Positions 17,077 to 26,709 of a stretch of 64,000 nt of DNA are shown one piece after another; positions within the stretch are counted from its first letter, which is position 1; each line of letters starts with the position of its first letter. The notes under the pieces were generated by a model. It did not search any database and had not been told where the DNA came from. It worked only from the letters and a program-made list of their open reading frames with translations. A program made the translations under genes and the position numbers. Source of the DNA: Reichenbachiella versicolor (GTDB taxonomy: Bacteria; Bacteroidota; Bacteroidia; Cytophagales; Cyclobacteriaceae); contig NZ_QFZQ01000001.1 of the NCBI RefSeq assembly GCF_003171675.1, positions 186,001-250,000 on the forward strand, written 5' to 3'.

Positions 17077-18201
17077 TTACAGCGATGAATAAATTGATTT
17101 TATCAACTTAGAACTCAGCGATTCTAGATGTTGTGATGCATTATTCATAGCGTCTTTTACATCCTTGGCTTCGTCCATTACGCTCATTACTTGATGTGCT
17201 CTTAGCTGTTTAATTTGTTTTTCTTCGAGATCTATTTTACCTACTAGTACGCCTAGACTTTTACTGAATTTAAGACAAAGTCCAGAGACCCCATCGACTA
17301 CCTTGCCCTCGAGTGATTGATGGTCTAGTTTTCCTTCACCAGTGATGACAAAATCGGCCTCTTTTAGCAGTGCTTCAAATTTTACAATGTCTATTATGGC
17401 ATCAATACCGCGCTGAAGTTTTGATAAGAATAAAGGAATCATAGAGGCAGCTATACCACCGGCTGCACCAGCCCCAGAAATATTGCTAACTTCCATATTG
17501 AAGGCCTGTTGAATAACATGGGCATAATTCTTTAATCCGTCATCTAGACTTCTAATTTCTGATTGGCTCGCGCCTTTTTGAGCACCGTATACATATGCAG
17601 CTCCATTCGGGCCATGCATAGGGTTACTAACATCGCATAGTACTACGAATTCAACATCGGGAGTGAGGATAGCTTTCGAATTGTCAATTCTGTCAATTTT
17701 TATAAGGTTTTCCCCTGTAGGTTTCAAAGTATTGCCATGAGCATCTAAGAATCGATATCCTAAAGCTGAAGCTATTCCAATACCTGCGTCGTTGGTGGCA
17801 CTGCCACCAATGAATAAGTATATGTTCTTAGCGCCGTGTTGCAAAGCATCTTTAATTAATTCTCCAGTGCCCAGTGAAGTGGTATACATACAGTTCCTAT
17901 CTTCCTTATTTAGAAGTTGTAGACCTGAAGCTTTTGACATTTCTATAAAAGCCATATCACCTTTGTACATGTACGGAGCCTTTATTTTATGAAAAAGCGG
18001 ATCATGGACTTCTATTGTCCTACTTTCTAGGCTTAAGCTTTTTTCTATAGCCTCAAGAGTTCCTTCCCCTCCATCAGCCAAAGGTTGAGTTATAATTTCA
18101 GCTTTAGGGAAAGATTTATGAACTCCCTTGGCTATTGCAGCGCAGACCTCTTCGGAAGTCAGGGAGTCTTTGAATTTGTCTGGTGCAATGAGAACTTTCA
18201 T
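17077..18201 (-). CDS. Glycerate kinase, GlxK/GarK family
   Basis: 374 residues, the usual length. The N-terminus MKVLIAPDKFKDSLTSEEV, then QPLADGGEGTLE, FIGGSATNDAGIGIASALG and VITGEGKLDHQSLEGK are signature blocks of the GlxK/GarK kinases, which phosphorylate D-glycerate with ATP, normally to 2-phosphoglycerate, feeding lower glycolysis. It starts 2 bases after the symporter gene, as the last gene of the TonB receptor - hydrolase - symporter - kinase operon. That position explains where its glycerate comes from: hydrolysis of mannosylglycerate. Confidence 0.92.
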   Translation of the reverse strand: MKVLIAPDKFKDSLTSEEVCAAIAKGVHKSFPKAEIITQPLADGGEGTLEAIEKSLSLESRTIEVHDPLFHKIKAPYMYKGDMAFIEMSKASGLQLLNKEDRNCMYTTSLGTGELIKDALQHGAKNIYLFIGGSATNDAGIGIASALGYRFLDAHGNTLKPTGENLIKIDRIDNSKAILTPDVEFVVLCDVSNPMHGPNGAAYVYGAQKGASQSEIRSLDDGLKNYAHVIQQAFNMEVSNISGAGAAGGIAASMIPLFLSKLQRGIDAIIDIVKFEALLKEADFVITGEGKLDHQSLEGKVVDGVSGLCLKFSKSLGVLVGKIDLEEKQIKQLRAHQVMSVMDEAKDVKDAMNNASQHLESLSSKLIKSIYSSL

Positions 18202-18203
18202 AC

Positions 18204-19778
18204 TTATATCATATGTTGAAATGTGATGCTAAACCATAGAATGACTAAAAAGAAGATAAGCAATAAACCTACTTTCGTTTTCTCTTTAAGGATAGTATTG
18301 AGTTCTAATCCTATATCACTCTGAGAGGAGGTATAATTACCCTTAAACAAATTACTAGCCAATAGTCCTATTGTTAGAGTCACAGCTGCTCCGATGGCGT
18401 TCCACCAAAACCAGAATACATTGGGAACAAATAACCACAAATAGATATTGACTGATACTCCAGTTATTAACCCAATGTTGATTCCTTTAGTATTGACCTT
18501 ACGGAGTAATAGGGCTGATATAAAGGTAGCCATAATAGGGCCATAGAAAACGGAGCCTATTTTATTGATCGCCTCAATTACTGTAGGTGCTATTCCTCCA
18601 ACAAAAAAGGCAAAAATGAGACAAAATAATCCCCAAAATAGGGCTGCTATCTTAGAATACTTCATGTATGTTTTGGTATCCAAGTCTTTGTTTCGGTTGA
18701 ATAGGTCTTCTACTGATGCAGCACTTAGAGAGTTGATCGTAGAGCTAAGGGACGACATTGCTCCAGCCAAAATCGTCACCATAAGTATTCCGATAACTCC
18801 ATGTGGTAAATAGTCTCTTATAAATATAGGAACCATTAAGTCTGGTTTTTCACTTGGGATTTTACTCATAAATTCTGGGTTGGATATAGCTAAAGTTCCT
18901 ATCACAAGTCCCATAATACAATAACTAAGTGTGATAGGGAATCTGATTAGACCATTAGCGAGTATGGTTTTATTGACTGTGGCTAGATCCTTGGCTGAAA
19001 ACAATCGTTGTACTTGACTCTGATCTGTTCCATAGTAAGAAATGTACAAGAACATGCCGCCGACTAACATCGGCCAAAATCCAAAACCTTCTCCATCTGT
19101 TAGTCCCAAAGAACCAAAGTCAACTACTTCGAGTCTTGCAGGATCTACATTCGCAGAGAATTCTTCCCAGCCTCCTATTTGATTGAGTCCAGCAAATAGA
19201 CAAATACCTATACCTATCATCAGTATAATCATTTGAATCATATCTCCATAGACCACTGCTTTCATGCCTCCTTGATATGAATAGATCAATGTGACCACAC
19301 CCATTATTACAATAGTGCTCCAAAGGGGTAGTGTCATGACGCTGGTAAGAATCAATGCCGCAGTGTAGATCATTACACTAGTTGCAAAGGCTCTGCTGAA
19401 TTGAAATACTATACTTAAAAGTACTCTCGTAGAAGCACCAAACCGTTTTTCTAAAAATCCATATACACTGACTACTCCTGCTTTGTACATGGGAGGAATT
19501 AATACTACCATCAGCACAATCATGGCTATCGGTACTCCAAATTCATAAGTTAGCCATTTCATGCCTCCACCATTAGATATACCTACAAATGCTGGTGCTG
19601 AAATAAAACTAATGGCTGACAGTTGAGTAGCGACTGTACTCAGGGTAAGAGGAAACCAAGTAAAGCTTTTTCCTCCTAGGAAGTAGTCATTTCCACTTTT
19701 GTTCTTGTTGAAAAGTTTTCCTAGAAACAAGAAACCAATGGTATATGAAGCGATTACTAAATAGTCCAGGTAATTCAT
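18204..19778 (-). CDS. Sodium:solute symporter (SSS family)
   Basis: 524 residues with about 13-14 hydrophobic membrane segments. The N-terminus DYFLGGKSFTWFPLTLSTVATQLSAISFISAPA and the internal SQVQRLFSAKD are typical of the SSS family, which imports sugars, organic acids or related solutes with Na+. The start overlaps the hydrolase stop (ATGA, 19775-19778). Because the hydrolase has no signal peptide, this carrier probably brings intact mannosylglycerate across the inner membrane. Confidence 0.88.
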   Translation of the reverse strand: MNYLDYLVIASYTIGFLFLGKLFNKNKSGNDYFLGGKSFTWFPLTLSTVATQLSAISFISAPAFVGISNGGGMKWLTYEFGVPIAMIVLMVVLIPPMYKAGVVSVYGFLEKRFGASTRVLLSIVFQFSRAFATSVMIYTAALILTSVMTLPLWSTIVIMGVVTLIYSYQGGMKAVVYGDMIQMIILMIGIGICLFAGLNQIGGWEEFSANVDPARLEVVDFGSLGLTDGEGFGFWPMLVGGMFLYISYYGTDQSQVQRLFSAKDLATVNKTILANGLIRFPITLSYCIMGLVIGTLAISNPEFMSKIPSEKPDLMVPIFIRDYLPHGVIGILMVTILAGAMSSLSSTINSLSAASVEDLFNRNKDLDTKTYMKYSKIAALFWGLFCLIFAFFVGGIAPTVIEAINKIGSVFYGPIMATFISALLLRKVNTKGINIGLITGVSVNIYLWLFVPNVFWFWWNAIGAAVTLTIGLLASNLFKGNYTSSQSDIGLELNTILKEKTKVGLLLIFFLVILWFSITFQHMI

Positions 19779-21085
19779 GTATTATACATTAAATCCAGTA
19801 TGGTAGATGCTGTCCAGGAAAAATTCTTACCTCCATATCCTAAAGATAAGTCTTTTGCTACCTCTTTTTGAGGTTCGTAATATTCGCACAAGCCCCATTT
19901 ATTGACTATTTTAAGGGTGTCAGCTTTGACTACATTAGCTATCTCACGATACCCATACTCCATTAATCCATGATAGATCATCCAATTGACATGTGGCCAA
20001 ATGGGACCTCTCCAATATCTTTTGGAATCAAATTCAGGACTGTCTACGTCAAAGCTTGGACATAAATAGTACCCATTATTGTGTAAATGGACTAAATGGT
20101 CTTGAAGATGAGCAGCTTGCTGCCCAGACGCTACTTGAGCAAATAGTGAGACATAGCTCCCTATTTCTTTGTACTCAATTTGTTTCTGTGCTCTTAGATC
20201 ATATGGGACATACATTTTGAGCTTTTCATTCCAAAACTTTGAATTGAAAGAGGTGATACTTTGCTGTTGCCATTCTTTTATTTCACTGGTATCAAAAGAA
20301 AATCTTTCACCTATTCGAATAAGACTGTCATTAGAACGAATCAGAATAGCATTCATCATGTTGTCCTGAATCAGAAATGGACATTCTTCCGCTATCTTGG
20401 GACTATCGTATTGATTTTCTTTTCCAAATAAAAGGAGGTAAACGTATCTGTCATATTGTGCTGCTGTGGGTCTTTCATCAGCTTCTGATACATCTAGATC
20501 TCTTCGTTGATAGTTAGGTAGGCTGCCTTCTTTGATTTCAATTCGGTTTAGAGATTCATCCCAGAGAGGAGAGTTGTCTCGCCCAGATTCCCATGGGTGA
20601 TACATGTACATCAATCCTTCATGGTGAGGGTCTCTGCTATTGTATAAGAATCTGTGAAAGTTGACCACTTTATTAAAAGACTCCTTTACAAAGGCTACGA
20701 GGTTTTCATCGTCTGGGTGCTGAATTAGTAAATTTTCTAGGACGAATCCAATGACAGGAGGATTGGTAATTCCTGATGACTTTGGTTTGTCGGGAGAGCC
20801 TGAATTCACAGAAGATTCCCAGAAGTCAAAATTAGGGAAGTATGTTTTTTCATTTTCAGAGTGAAACAAGATGTGTGGCACCATTCCATTGGCCCATTGA
20901 CCTGATAGTAGGGAGTTAATTTCTTTGATAGATCGATCAAGGTTTTTGTGGCCATTTCCAAGGCTTACAAATCCAGAATCCCAGTTCCACTGAAAAGGAT
21001 AGAGGGTATTGGTAGGAACTGTAAATTCCCCTTTCCAGTTAGTGTCTAAGACTTCGTGTGCTTTTTTGATTAACTCATCAAACAT
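19775..21085 (-). CDS. Mannosylglycerate hydrolase-like glycosidase (GH63 type)
   Basis: 436 residues, no signal peptide, so cytoplasmic. It shows the (alpha/alpha)6 barrel motifs of bacterial GH63 mannosylglycerate/glucosylglycerate hydrolases: YPFQWNWDSGF (29-39), HPWESGRDNSPLWD (163-176), SKRYWRGPIW (354-363), CEYYEP (400-405) and FSWTAS (422-427). Asp170 is the expected general acid and Glu401 or Glu404 the expected base. In the characterised family these enzymes release D-glycerate from 2-O-alpha-mannosyl- or glucosyl-glycerate. A glycerate kinase and a symporter encoded in the same operon strongly support this activity. Mannosyl versus glucosyl cannot be told by eye. Confidence 0.8.
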   Translation of the reverse strand: MFDELIKKAHEVLDTNWKGEFTVPTNTLYPFQWNWDSGFVSLGNGHKNLDRSIKEINSLLSGQWANGMVPHILFHSENEKTYFPNFDFWESSVNSGSPDKPKSSGITNPPVIGFVLENLLIQHPDDENLVAFVKESFNKVVNFHRFLYNSRDPHHEGLMYMYHPWESGRDNSPLWDESLNRIEIKEGSLPNYQRRDLDVSEADERPTAAQYDRYVYLLLFGKENQYDSPKIAEECPFLIQDNMMNAILIRSNDSLIRIGERFSFDTSEIKEWQQQSITSFNSKFWNEKLKMYVPYDLRAQKQIEYKEIGSYVSLFAQVASGQQAAHLQDHLVHLHNNGYYLCPSFDVDSPEFDSKRYWRGPIWPHVNWMIYHGLMEYGYREIANVVKADTLKIVNKWGLCEYYEPQKEVAKDLSLGYGGKNFSWTASTILDLMYNT

Positions 21086-21132
21086 GTGATATAAAATTTT
21101 GATATGATAATGTGACTGTTCAGAGCTAAAAT

Positions 21133-21182
21133 CACCTCCTGACAGGAGAGAATTTATTTCTCTCCTGTACTCAATGGAGGTG
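21133..21182. other. Two-tier hairpin between the TonB receptor and hydrolase genes
   Basis: An outer stem CACCTCC (21133-21139) / GGAGGTG (21176-21182) encloses a perfect 11-bp stem ACAGGAGAGAA / TTCTCTCCTGT with a 5-base loop. It lies in the 132-bp gap after the receptor gene. It may stabilise the receptor mRNA or partly terminate, giving more receptor than downstream enzymes. Confidence 0.6.
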
Positions 21183-21217
21183 GACTACTACATGCTCTTT
21201 GTTAATTCAGCTTCTAA

Positions 21218-23818
21218 TTAGAAGTCGAATGTAGCTCTTAGAAACAATCTTCTAGGAAGAATAGGTCTACCTACAAAATATGCTCCTGCTGTTTGGTTAC
21301 TTCCTTGTCTAGGAGACCCTTCAGTGATTCCATCAGAATCAAATAGGTTGAAAACAGAAGCACTTATTCTAAGGGATTCTCTTTCTCCCATGGTGAAGCG
21401 ATATCCTGCATCTAATCTCACTATTGTATATGGATCTAGTTTGTTATTGTTCGCATCGTCTGCGTACTTTTCTCCTAGATAGTTTGCCGATATGTTGGCG
21501 TCAAATCCTCCAACAGTATAATTGGCACCTACCATACCCATTACATTCGGTTGTCTTCTTAGCTTATTACCTACGAAATCTTCGTTTCCTTCAAATTCTG
21601 TGAACTCGTGATCTTGAAAAGTGAAATTTCCATACAGATTGGCGCCTTTCGCTACATTGTAGTTTGCACTTACTTCGATACCTAGAGTTTGAGTACTCTG
21701 GACACTCACTTCTTCGATTACATTGTTCGGATTATTAGGGTCGTTGACAAAGTCAATGCTTCTTCTATCATTCAATCCAACATAAAATAAAGCTGCCGTA
21801 GTTGAGAATTTAGAACCTCCATATTTGATGCCGAGTTCAGATTGGATAGTTCCTTCTGTTTCATAGGTCTGTGGCACACCTGGGGCTGAAAATCTAACCC
21901 CTCTAAGTTCAGGGAAGAAATAACCTTTTGAGAAGTTGGCATAAAGATTAGTAGTGGTGTTTAGCTTATACAAACCAGCTAAAGCTACTGCAAAATCAGA
22001 AGCAGATACAGTTCCATTTTCAAAAGTATTAGAACCTACACCAGTTTCTCTATTGATTTGACCTTGAGCTCTTTCCCATCTAAATCCTATGTCAAAATTG
22101 AATCTATCAAATTCCATTTGATCAGCTGCATAGAATGCAATTTTAGTGCTTTGATGATATCTATTGGCTGTTTGATTGCCAGAGATAAAACCACTAGTAG
22201 AGTAGTAGGCTGTATCTTCAGCTACTGTAGCAGGATCGTCATATTGAATATTTACTACACGAGGGGCATTACGGAAATCGCCTACAAAATTGGATATCCA
22301 GTTATTGTCCTCTGCTCTAGTATCAGACATAAATGTTCCTACAGTTACAGTATGAATATCTACTGTTTTAGTCAAATTGATTTCAGCGACCATTTCTTCC
22401 ATTGGTCTTTCTCTATCTAGTATTCTGTTTTCGAATAATAGATCACTACTTGCTAATTGAGCTCCATTGTCAGCATAGGTGAACTGTGCATCTGCTGGTA
22501 ATCCACGATCAGACAGGTAGCTAGCTTGATCTTCTGGAACATTATGTACACCATCTCCATCTAAGAAAAGATTAAACCAGTGTTCATATCTAGCTGCTTT
22601 GGTTTTGGCAGAGATCAACCAGTCATCTCCAAATGAATGCTGTAAATCCAGCATCAAATATCCACCTTTAGTTGTTACTCCATTTCCAATTGGAGATTCA
22701 AATCTTCCATTTGGTGTATCAAAAGAATAATCAGTCGCTTGACTTGTCAGTAATGTAAACACTTCCTTACCATCGTTGCCCGTTGGTCTAGACTTGTCAT
22801 CACCATTTAGTGGATATGGAAGGTAGAACTGAACTTTGTCATCGATCATCTGACCAGATACCGTAAACGAACTATTATTTTCGTTGAATAGTTTTTTGAT
22901 ATTGGCTCTGATTTGATAGCCCTTGGTAGTCAATCCTGTTTCAAGTGGACCTTCATCATATCTATAAAACCCAGATACGGAGTAAAGTAAGTCCTCACTT
23001 AAGGGGCCAGAACTCAAGAAGTCCATTTTGGTTCTTCCTCCAGATCCCCATTCTAGCTGCACCTTGTTTTCAGGATCAAAAGATCCAGTTTTACTGGTGT
23101 AATTAATGATACCTGCTACACTTCCTGCACCGAATAGTGTAGATACACCACCTCTTACAAATTCTAGATTTGAGAATCCCATATCTCCTCTAAAGTACAC
23201 ATCATGAGCTGATGAGTTTAATCCGAAAGAACTCAAGACAGGGAGTCCATCGATTTGAATCGGGGTGAACTGATACTGTCCACCAGACGGCATACCTCTA
23301 ACGAATACGTTAGAAGCGACTTCACCACCACCACCTTCTGCGGTGATACCTGGTACTGTTCTCAATATATCAGCTTGTGAGTTAGCAGATAACGTTTCTA
23401 GTTGTTTGGAGCCTATCCGTGTAAGAGAAATTGGAGACTCTTTTTGAGATCTGTCAGCAAAAGTACCCGTTACTATTACCGCATCTAGTGCCATCACATC
23501 ACCTGACAAAGTAAAGTTTTGAGTTATGTTACCACCATCACTACCGTTGATAGCTATTTCTTGACTTGTATATCCAGTAAAGGAAGCAATCAACGTTTGT
23601 TCTCCAGAAGGAGCGTTTGGGATTTCAAAGTTTCCATTGAAGTCAACTACAGAACCTATCAATGTTCCTTTGATAACGACGTTAGCACCGATGAGTAAAT
23701 CTCCGTTTTCATCCTTGACGGTTCCGGAGATTTTGACTTGAGCCATCAGTAAGTTGGTTGTCAACAGCATTGCTAGCACCAATGCGCATTGACTCATAAT
23801 AGAGTTTAGCCTTTTCAT
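21218..23818 (-). CDS. TonB-dependent receptor of the mannosylglycerate operon
   Basis: 866 residues. Signal peptide (about 1-26, ending LLMAQ), carboxypeptidase-regulatory-like domain (about 28-112), plug (about 120-245, with LRTVPGITAEGGGGEVASNVFVRG-type sequence and FVRGGVSTLFGAGSVAGIINY) and a large barrel ending RRLFLRATFDF. No SusD homologue is nearby, so it is a stand-alone receptor, not a SusCD pair. First gene of the operon with hydrolase, symporter and glycerate kinase, it presumably imports the small glycoside through the outer membrane. The 5' region is shared with the divergent AraC regulator. Confidence 0.88.
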   Translation of the reverse strand: MKRLNSIMSQCALVLAMLLTTNLLMAQVKISGTVKDENGDLLIGANVVIKGTLIGSVVDFNGNFEIPNAPSGEQTLIASFTGYTSQEIAINGSDGGNITQNFTLSGDVMALDAVIVTGTFADRSQKESPISLTRIGSKQLETLSANSQADILRTVPGITAEGGGGEVASNVFVRGMPSGGQYQFTPIQIDGLPVLSSFGLNSSAHDVYFRGDMGFSNLEFVRGGVSTLFGAGSVAGIINYTSKTGSFDPENKVQLEWGSGGRTKMDFLSSGPLSEDLLYSVSGFYRYDEGPLETGLTTKGYQIRANIKKLFNENNSSFTVSGQMIDDKVQFYLPYPLNGDDKSRPTGNDGKEVFTLLTSQATDYSFDTPNGRFESPIGNGVTTKGGYLMLDLQHSFGDDWLISAKTKAARYEHWFNLFLDGDGVHNVPEDQASYLSDRGLPADAQFTYADNGAQLASSDLLFENRILDRERPMEEMVAEINLTKTVDIHTVTVGTFMSDTRAEDNNWISNFVGDFRNAPRVVNIQYDDPATVAEDTAYYSTSGFISGNQTANRYHQSTKIAFYAADQMEFDRFNFDIGFRWERAQGQINRETGVGSNTFENGTVSASDFAVALAGLYKLNTTTNLYANFSKGYFFPELRGVRFSAPGVPQTYETEGTIQSELGIKYGGSKFSTTAALFYVGLNDRRSIDFVNDPNNPNNVIEEVSVQSTQTLGIEVSANYNVAKGANLYGNFTFQDHEFTEFEGNEDFVGNKLRRQPNVMGMVGANYTVGGFDANISANYLGEKYADDANNNKLDPYTIVRLDAGYRFTMGERESLRISASVFNLFDSDGITEGSPRQGSNQTAGAYFVGRPILPRRLFLRATFDF

Positions 23819-23992
23819 TCATTATACAGTTAAATAATACATAATTGGGTAATGACCTGACTAAGAGATCATTCTTATAAGACAAAGGAGAATAACTTCC
23901 TGAATGAAATCTTGAAGAATACTATTAAGATGTAGCACTATTCTATCGAAAATGGTCATTATGTTGGCTTGAAATTGAATATATTAGTAGAG

Positions 23993-24859
23993 ATGAGACC
24001 CGATTATGAGAAAATATTAGAGAAGCCAGAGCGATCTTTTATTGCTAAAACTGTCATTCGAGAGAAGAGGCCTACGCTAAGTGATGCATGGCACTATCAT
24101 CCCGAAATAGAAATTTGCTATACCGAAAAAAGTCGAGGAGGAAAGCTGTTTGTAGGAAACCAAGTCAGGCACTATGAAGAGTCTGATATCGTGATGCTTG
24201 GAAGTAATTTACCTCATGGCTTTGTTACCAGTTATCCTTGTCGACAAGTTGTTTTGCAGATGAATTCGGATTTTTTAGGAAGTGAGTTCATTGAAAAACC
24301 TGAGTTAAAATCTATTAAGCAGCTATTTCATAGTGCCAACAGAGGTTTGTTTTTTAATGGCCGCACTAGAAACCGTGCCGTGAAAAAAATTAAAGATGTC
24401 ATACAGTCGGTTGGTTTTGGTCAGTTGGTAAATCTACTCGAGTTACTAAATATGCTAGCCAATTCTCCAGATGCTACTAGTATTTGTACTAAGGAGTATA
24501 TATTGGATGACAATGAATCCAGTTTCGATAGAATGAAAGTCGTTTATGATCACATAATGAACAACTTCAAAGAGGAAGTTGTAATTAGAGAAGTGTCTGA
24601 AAAGTTGAGCTTGAGTGAACCGGCTTTTTTTGCATTCATTAAAAAACATACAAAGAAGACTTTTACACAGCTAATCAACGAGTATAGGGTAAATCATGCC
24701 TGTAAGCTGCTAATGTCCAATGACATGACTATTTCACAAATTGCCTTTGATAGTGGGTTTAATAGTCTTTCTTATTTTAATAGAAAGTTTAAACAGGTAA
24801 TGAATCAAACCCCTCATGATTTTAGAGAGGCTCATTTGGGAATTGTTGAAGGGGAGTAA
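23993..24859 (+). CDS. AraC-family regulator, probable controller of the mannosylglycerate operon
   Basis: The ATG at 23993 (MRPDYEKIL) is preferred; an in-frame TTG at 23969 would add 8 residues. 288 residues. An N-terminal cupin sensor domain (about 15-90: DAWHYHPEIEICYTEKSRGG, VGNQVRHYEESDIVMLGSNLPHG) is followed by a double helix-turn-helix (about 190-280; second helix ISQIAFDSGFNSLSYFNRKFK, closing TPHDFRE). It is transcribed divergently from the receptor gene and upstream of the fucosidase gene, so it may control both. The cupin may bind a sugar; the effector is inference. Confidence 0.87.
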   Translation: MRPDYEKILEKPERSFIAKTVIREKRPTLSDAWHYHPEIEICYTEKSRGGKLFVGNQVRHYEESDIVMLGSNLPHGFVTSYPCRQVVLQMNSDFLGSEFIEKPELKSIKQLFHSANRGLFFNGRTRNRAVKKIKDVIQSVGFGQLVNLLELLNMLANSPDATSICTKEYILDDNESSFDRMKVVYDHIMNNFKEEVVIREVSEKLSLSEPAFFAFIKKHTKKTFTQLINEYRVNHACKLLMSNDMTISQIAFDSGFNSLSYFNRKFKQVMNQTPHDFREAHLGIVEGE

Positions 24860-25048
24860 TATTCAGCTTTTATTGAATTTTTAGTGTATTTCAACATTAA
24901 GAAAGTACTAGGATAGTTATACAGGATAGAACTAGTCTTCGGTGATTATTGGACAATAACAGGGGTATTTCCTAATTTGATGTGTAGGAGTTGTTAAATG
25001 AAATCTAAGCTGTCATATTGCTTTTGAATTCAAAATACCATAACTAAA

Positions 25049-26563
25049 ATGAAATCACTTTACACTCTCTTGACTTTTACCACTCTTTTAGTCTTTTCGT
25101 GTCAAGAATCTAAAGAATCTATCGAAAAGCAAATTACAAGCACTATCAAATACGAGCCAAATTGGGAATCACTGGCGCACCATGATAATACACCAGAATG
25201 GTTTCAAGATGCTAAGTTGGGTATTTACTTTCACTGGGGAGTTTATACTGTTCCTGCTTTTGGAAGCGAGTGGTATCCTTATCATATGTACAGAGAAGGT
25301 TCAGATATGTGGGATTATCATCAGAAAACATATGGTGATCAATCTGAGTTTGGCTATCATCATTTTATTCCAGACTTTAAAGCTGAGAACTTTGATGCCA
25401 AGGAATGGGTAGAATTATTCAAGAAATCAGGAGCCAAATTTGCCGGACCTGTAGCCCAACATCATGATGGTTTTGCGATGTGGGATAGTAAAGTAAACCC
25501 TTGGAATGCTAAGGCTATGGGACCAAAAAGAGATATCACCGGAGAACTTGCTAAGGAGATAAGAGCGAATGATATGAAACTAATTACGACTTTTCATCAT
25601 GCTCGGAATCTTCAACGATATAAAGGTGAAAAGCCCGGTTTTGCTTCTCATTTTATATACAACAAAGAATGGCATACTTCATCAAAAGATCCTGATCTTA
25701 AGAAATTCTATGGTAATGTAGATCCTAAATGGTTTGAACAATACTGGTATGATCAGATTGATGAAGTTGTCAAAAACTATGATCCAGATATCATATGGTT
25801 TGATTCATGGTTAAATTTTATGCCCGGGCATTTGCGTCAAAAGATGGTGGCTAATTTCTTTAACAACGAACTAGAAAACAATCAGGAAGTAGTTATTGCT
25901 TACAAGCAAAATGACTTACCAAGTGATGTAGGAGTTTTGGATATCGAACAAGGAGGACGTAGAGATGTCTCTGAGCAAACTTGGATGACTGATATCACTA
26001 TCAGTATGGAGTCATGGTGTTATGTGGAAGGTCAGACATACAAACCTACTTCTATGGTGGTTCGAAACTTGATAGATGTTGTTAGTAAAAATGGGGTAGT
26101 TCTACTTAATCTTTCTCCAAAATCTGATGGGACAATTCCTGAGGAACAAAAAAGTGTTTTACTTGAAATGGGACAATGGTTTGAGAAACATGGAGAAGCT
26201 GTATTCGATACAAGGCCTTGGATCATGTTTGGTTTTGGAAATGCTCAAGCTGGTCAAGGAAGTCATGGAGGTCAATCAGCTACAGTCGAGTATTCTGCTT
26301 CTGATATTCGATTCACTCAGTCCAAGGATGGTAGAACACTTTACATGTTCTTTTTGGGAGTACCGGCGGAAGGATGGTCGGATAATTTTAGATTGATGGC
26401 AGATCAACGATATTTCCCAGAAGGGACAATTAAAAAAGTATCTTTAATGAATACTGGTGAGGAGCTTGACTATGAACTGGATGGTTGGGGTTTCAGAGTG
26501 AAACAGCCTGCTACGACTAGTATGGATTCTTTAGCGAATGTGGTGAAGATTGAGTTCGAATAA
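25049..26563 (+). CDS. GH29 alpha-L-fucosidase-type lipoprotein
   Basis: 504 residues with a lipoprotein signal (lipobox LVFSC near residue 18). GH29 hallmarks: WFQDAKLGIYFHWGVYTVPAFGSEWY-type N-terminus, GPVAQHHDGFAMWDS, and DIIWFDSWL with the Asp of WFD as expected nucleophile. NGVVLLNLSPKSDGTIP and a C-terminal beta domain complete the family layout. The enzyme would act on the cell surface or in the periplasm to release alpha-L-fucose; some relatives cut alpha-L-galactose, which occurs in red-algal galactans. Substrate is not readable. It follows the AraC gene by 189 bp on the same strand. Confidence 0.9.
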   Translation: MKSLYTLLTFTTLLVFSCQESKESIEKQITSTIKYEPNWESLAHHDNTPEWFQDAKLGIYFHWGVYTVPAFGSEWYPYHMYREGSDMWDYHQKTYGDQSEFGYHHFIPDFKAENFDAKEWVELFKKSGAKFAGPVAQHHDGFAMWDSKVNPWNAKAMGPKRDITGELAKEIRANDMKLITTFHHARNLQRYKGEKPGFASHFIYNKEWHTSSKDPDLKKFYGNVDPKWFEQYWYDQIDEVVKNYDPDIIWFDSWLNFMPGHLRQKMVANFFNNELENNQEVVIAYKQNDLPSDVGVLDIEQGGRRDVSEQTWMTDITISMESWCYVEGQTYKPTSMVVRNLIDVVSKNGVVLLNLSPKSDGTIPEEQKSVLLEMGQWFEKHGEAVFDTRPWIMFGFGNAQAGQGSHGGQSATVEYSASDIRFTQSKDGRTLYMFFLGVPAEGWSDNFRLMADQRYFPEGTIKKVSLMNTGEELDYELDGWGFRVKQPATTSMDSLANVVKIEFE

Positions 26564-26624
26564 ATGATTAATACTCAACTTAGAGTTTTGATACTATTTA
26601 TTCAATCCCATTTTGATATTCTTT

Positions 26625-26632
26625 TAACTTTG
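26625..26632 (+). promoter_or_regulatory. Possible -7 element before the E2 gene
   Basis: TAACTTTG matches TAnnTTTG, but there is no good TTTG at the right distance upstream. The leader to the ATG at 26710 would be about 70 bases. Confidence 0.3.
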
Positions 26633-26709
26633 GGGCTCGATTGAGCGAGACAAGTGATATCAGCTTGATTTGAATTTGAACATTAAATTTCCGCAATAGC
26701 GGTTTAGAT

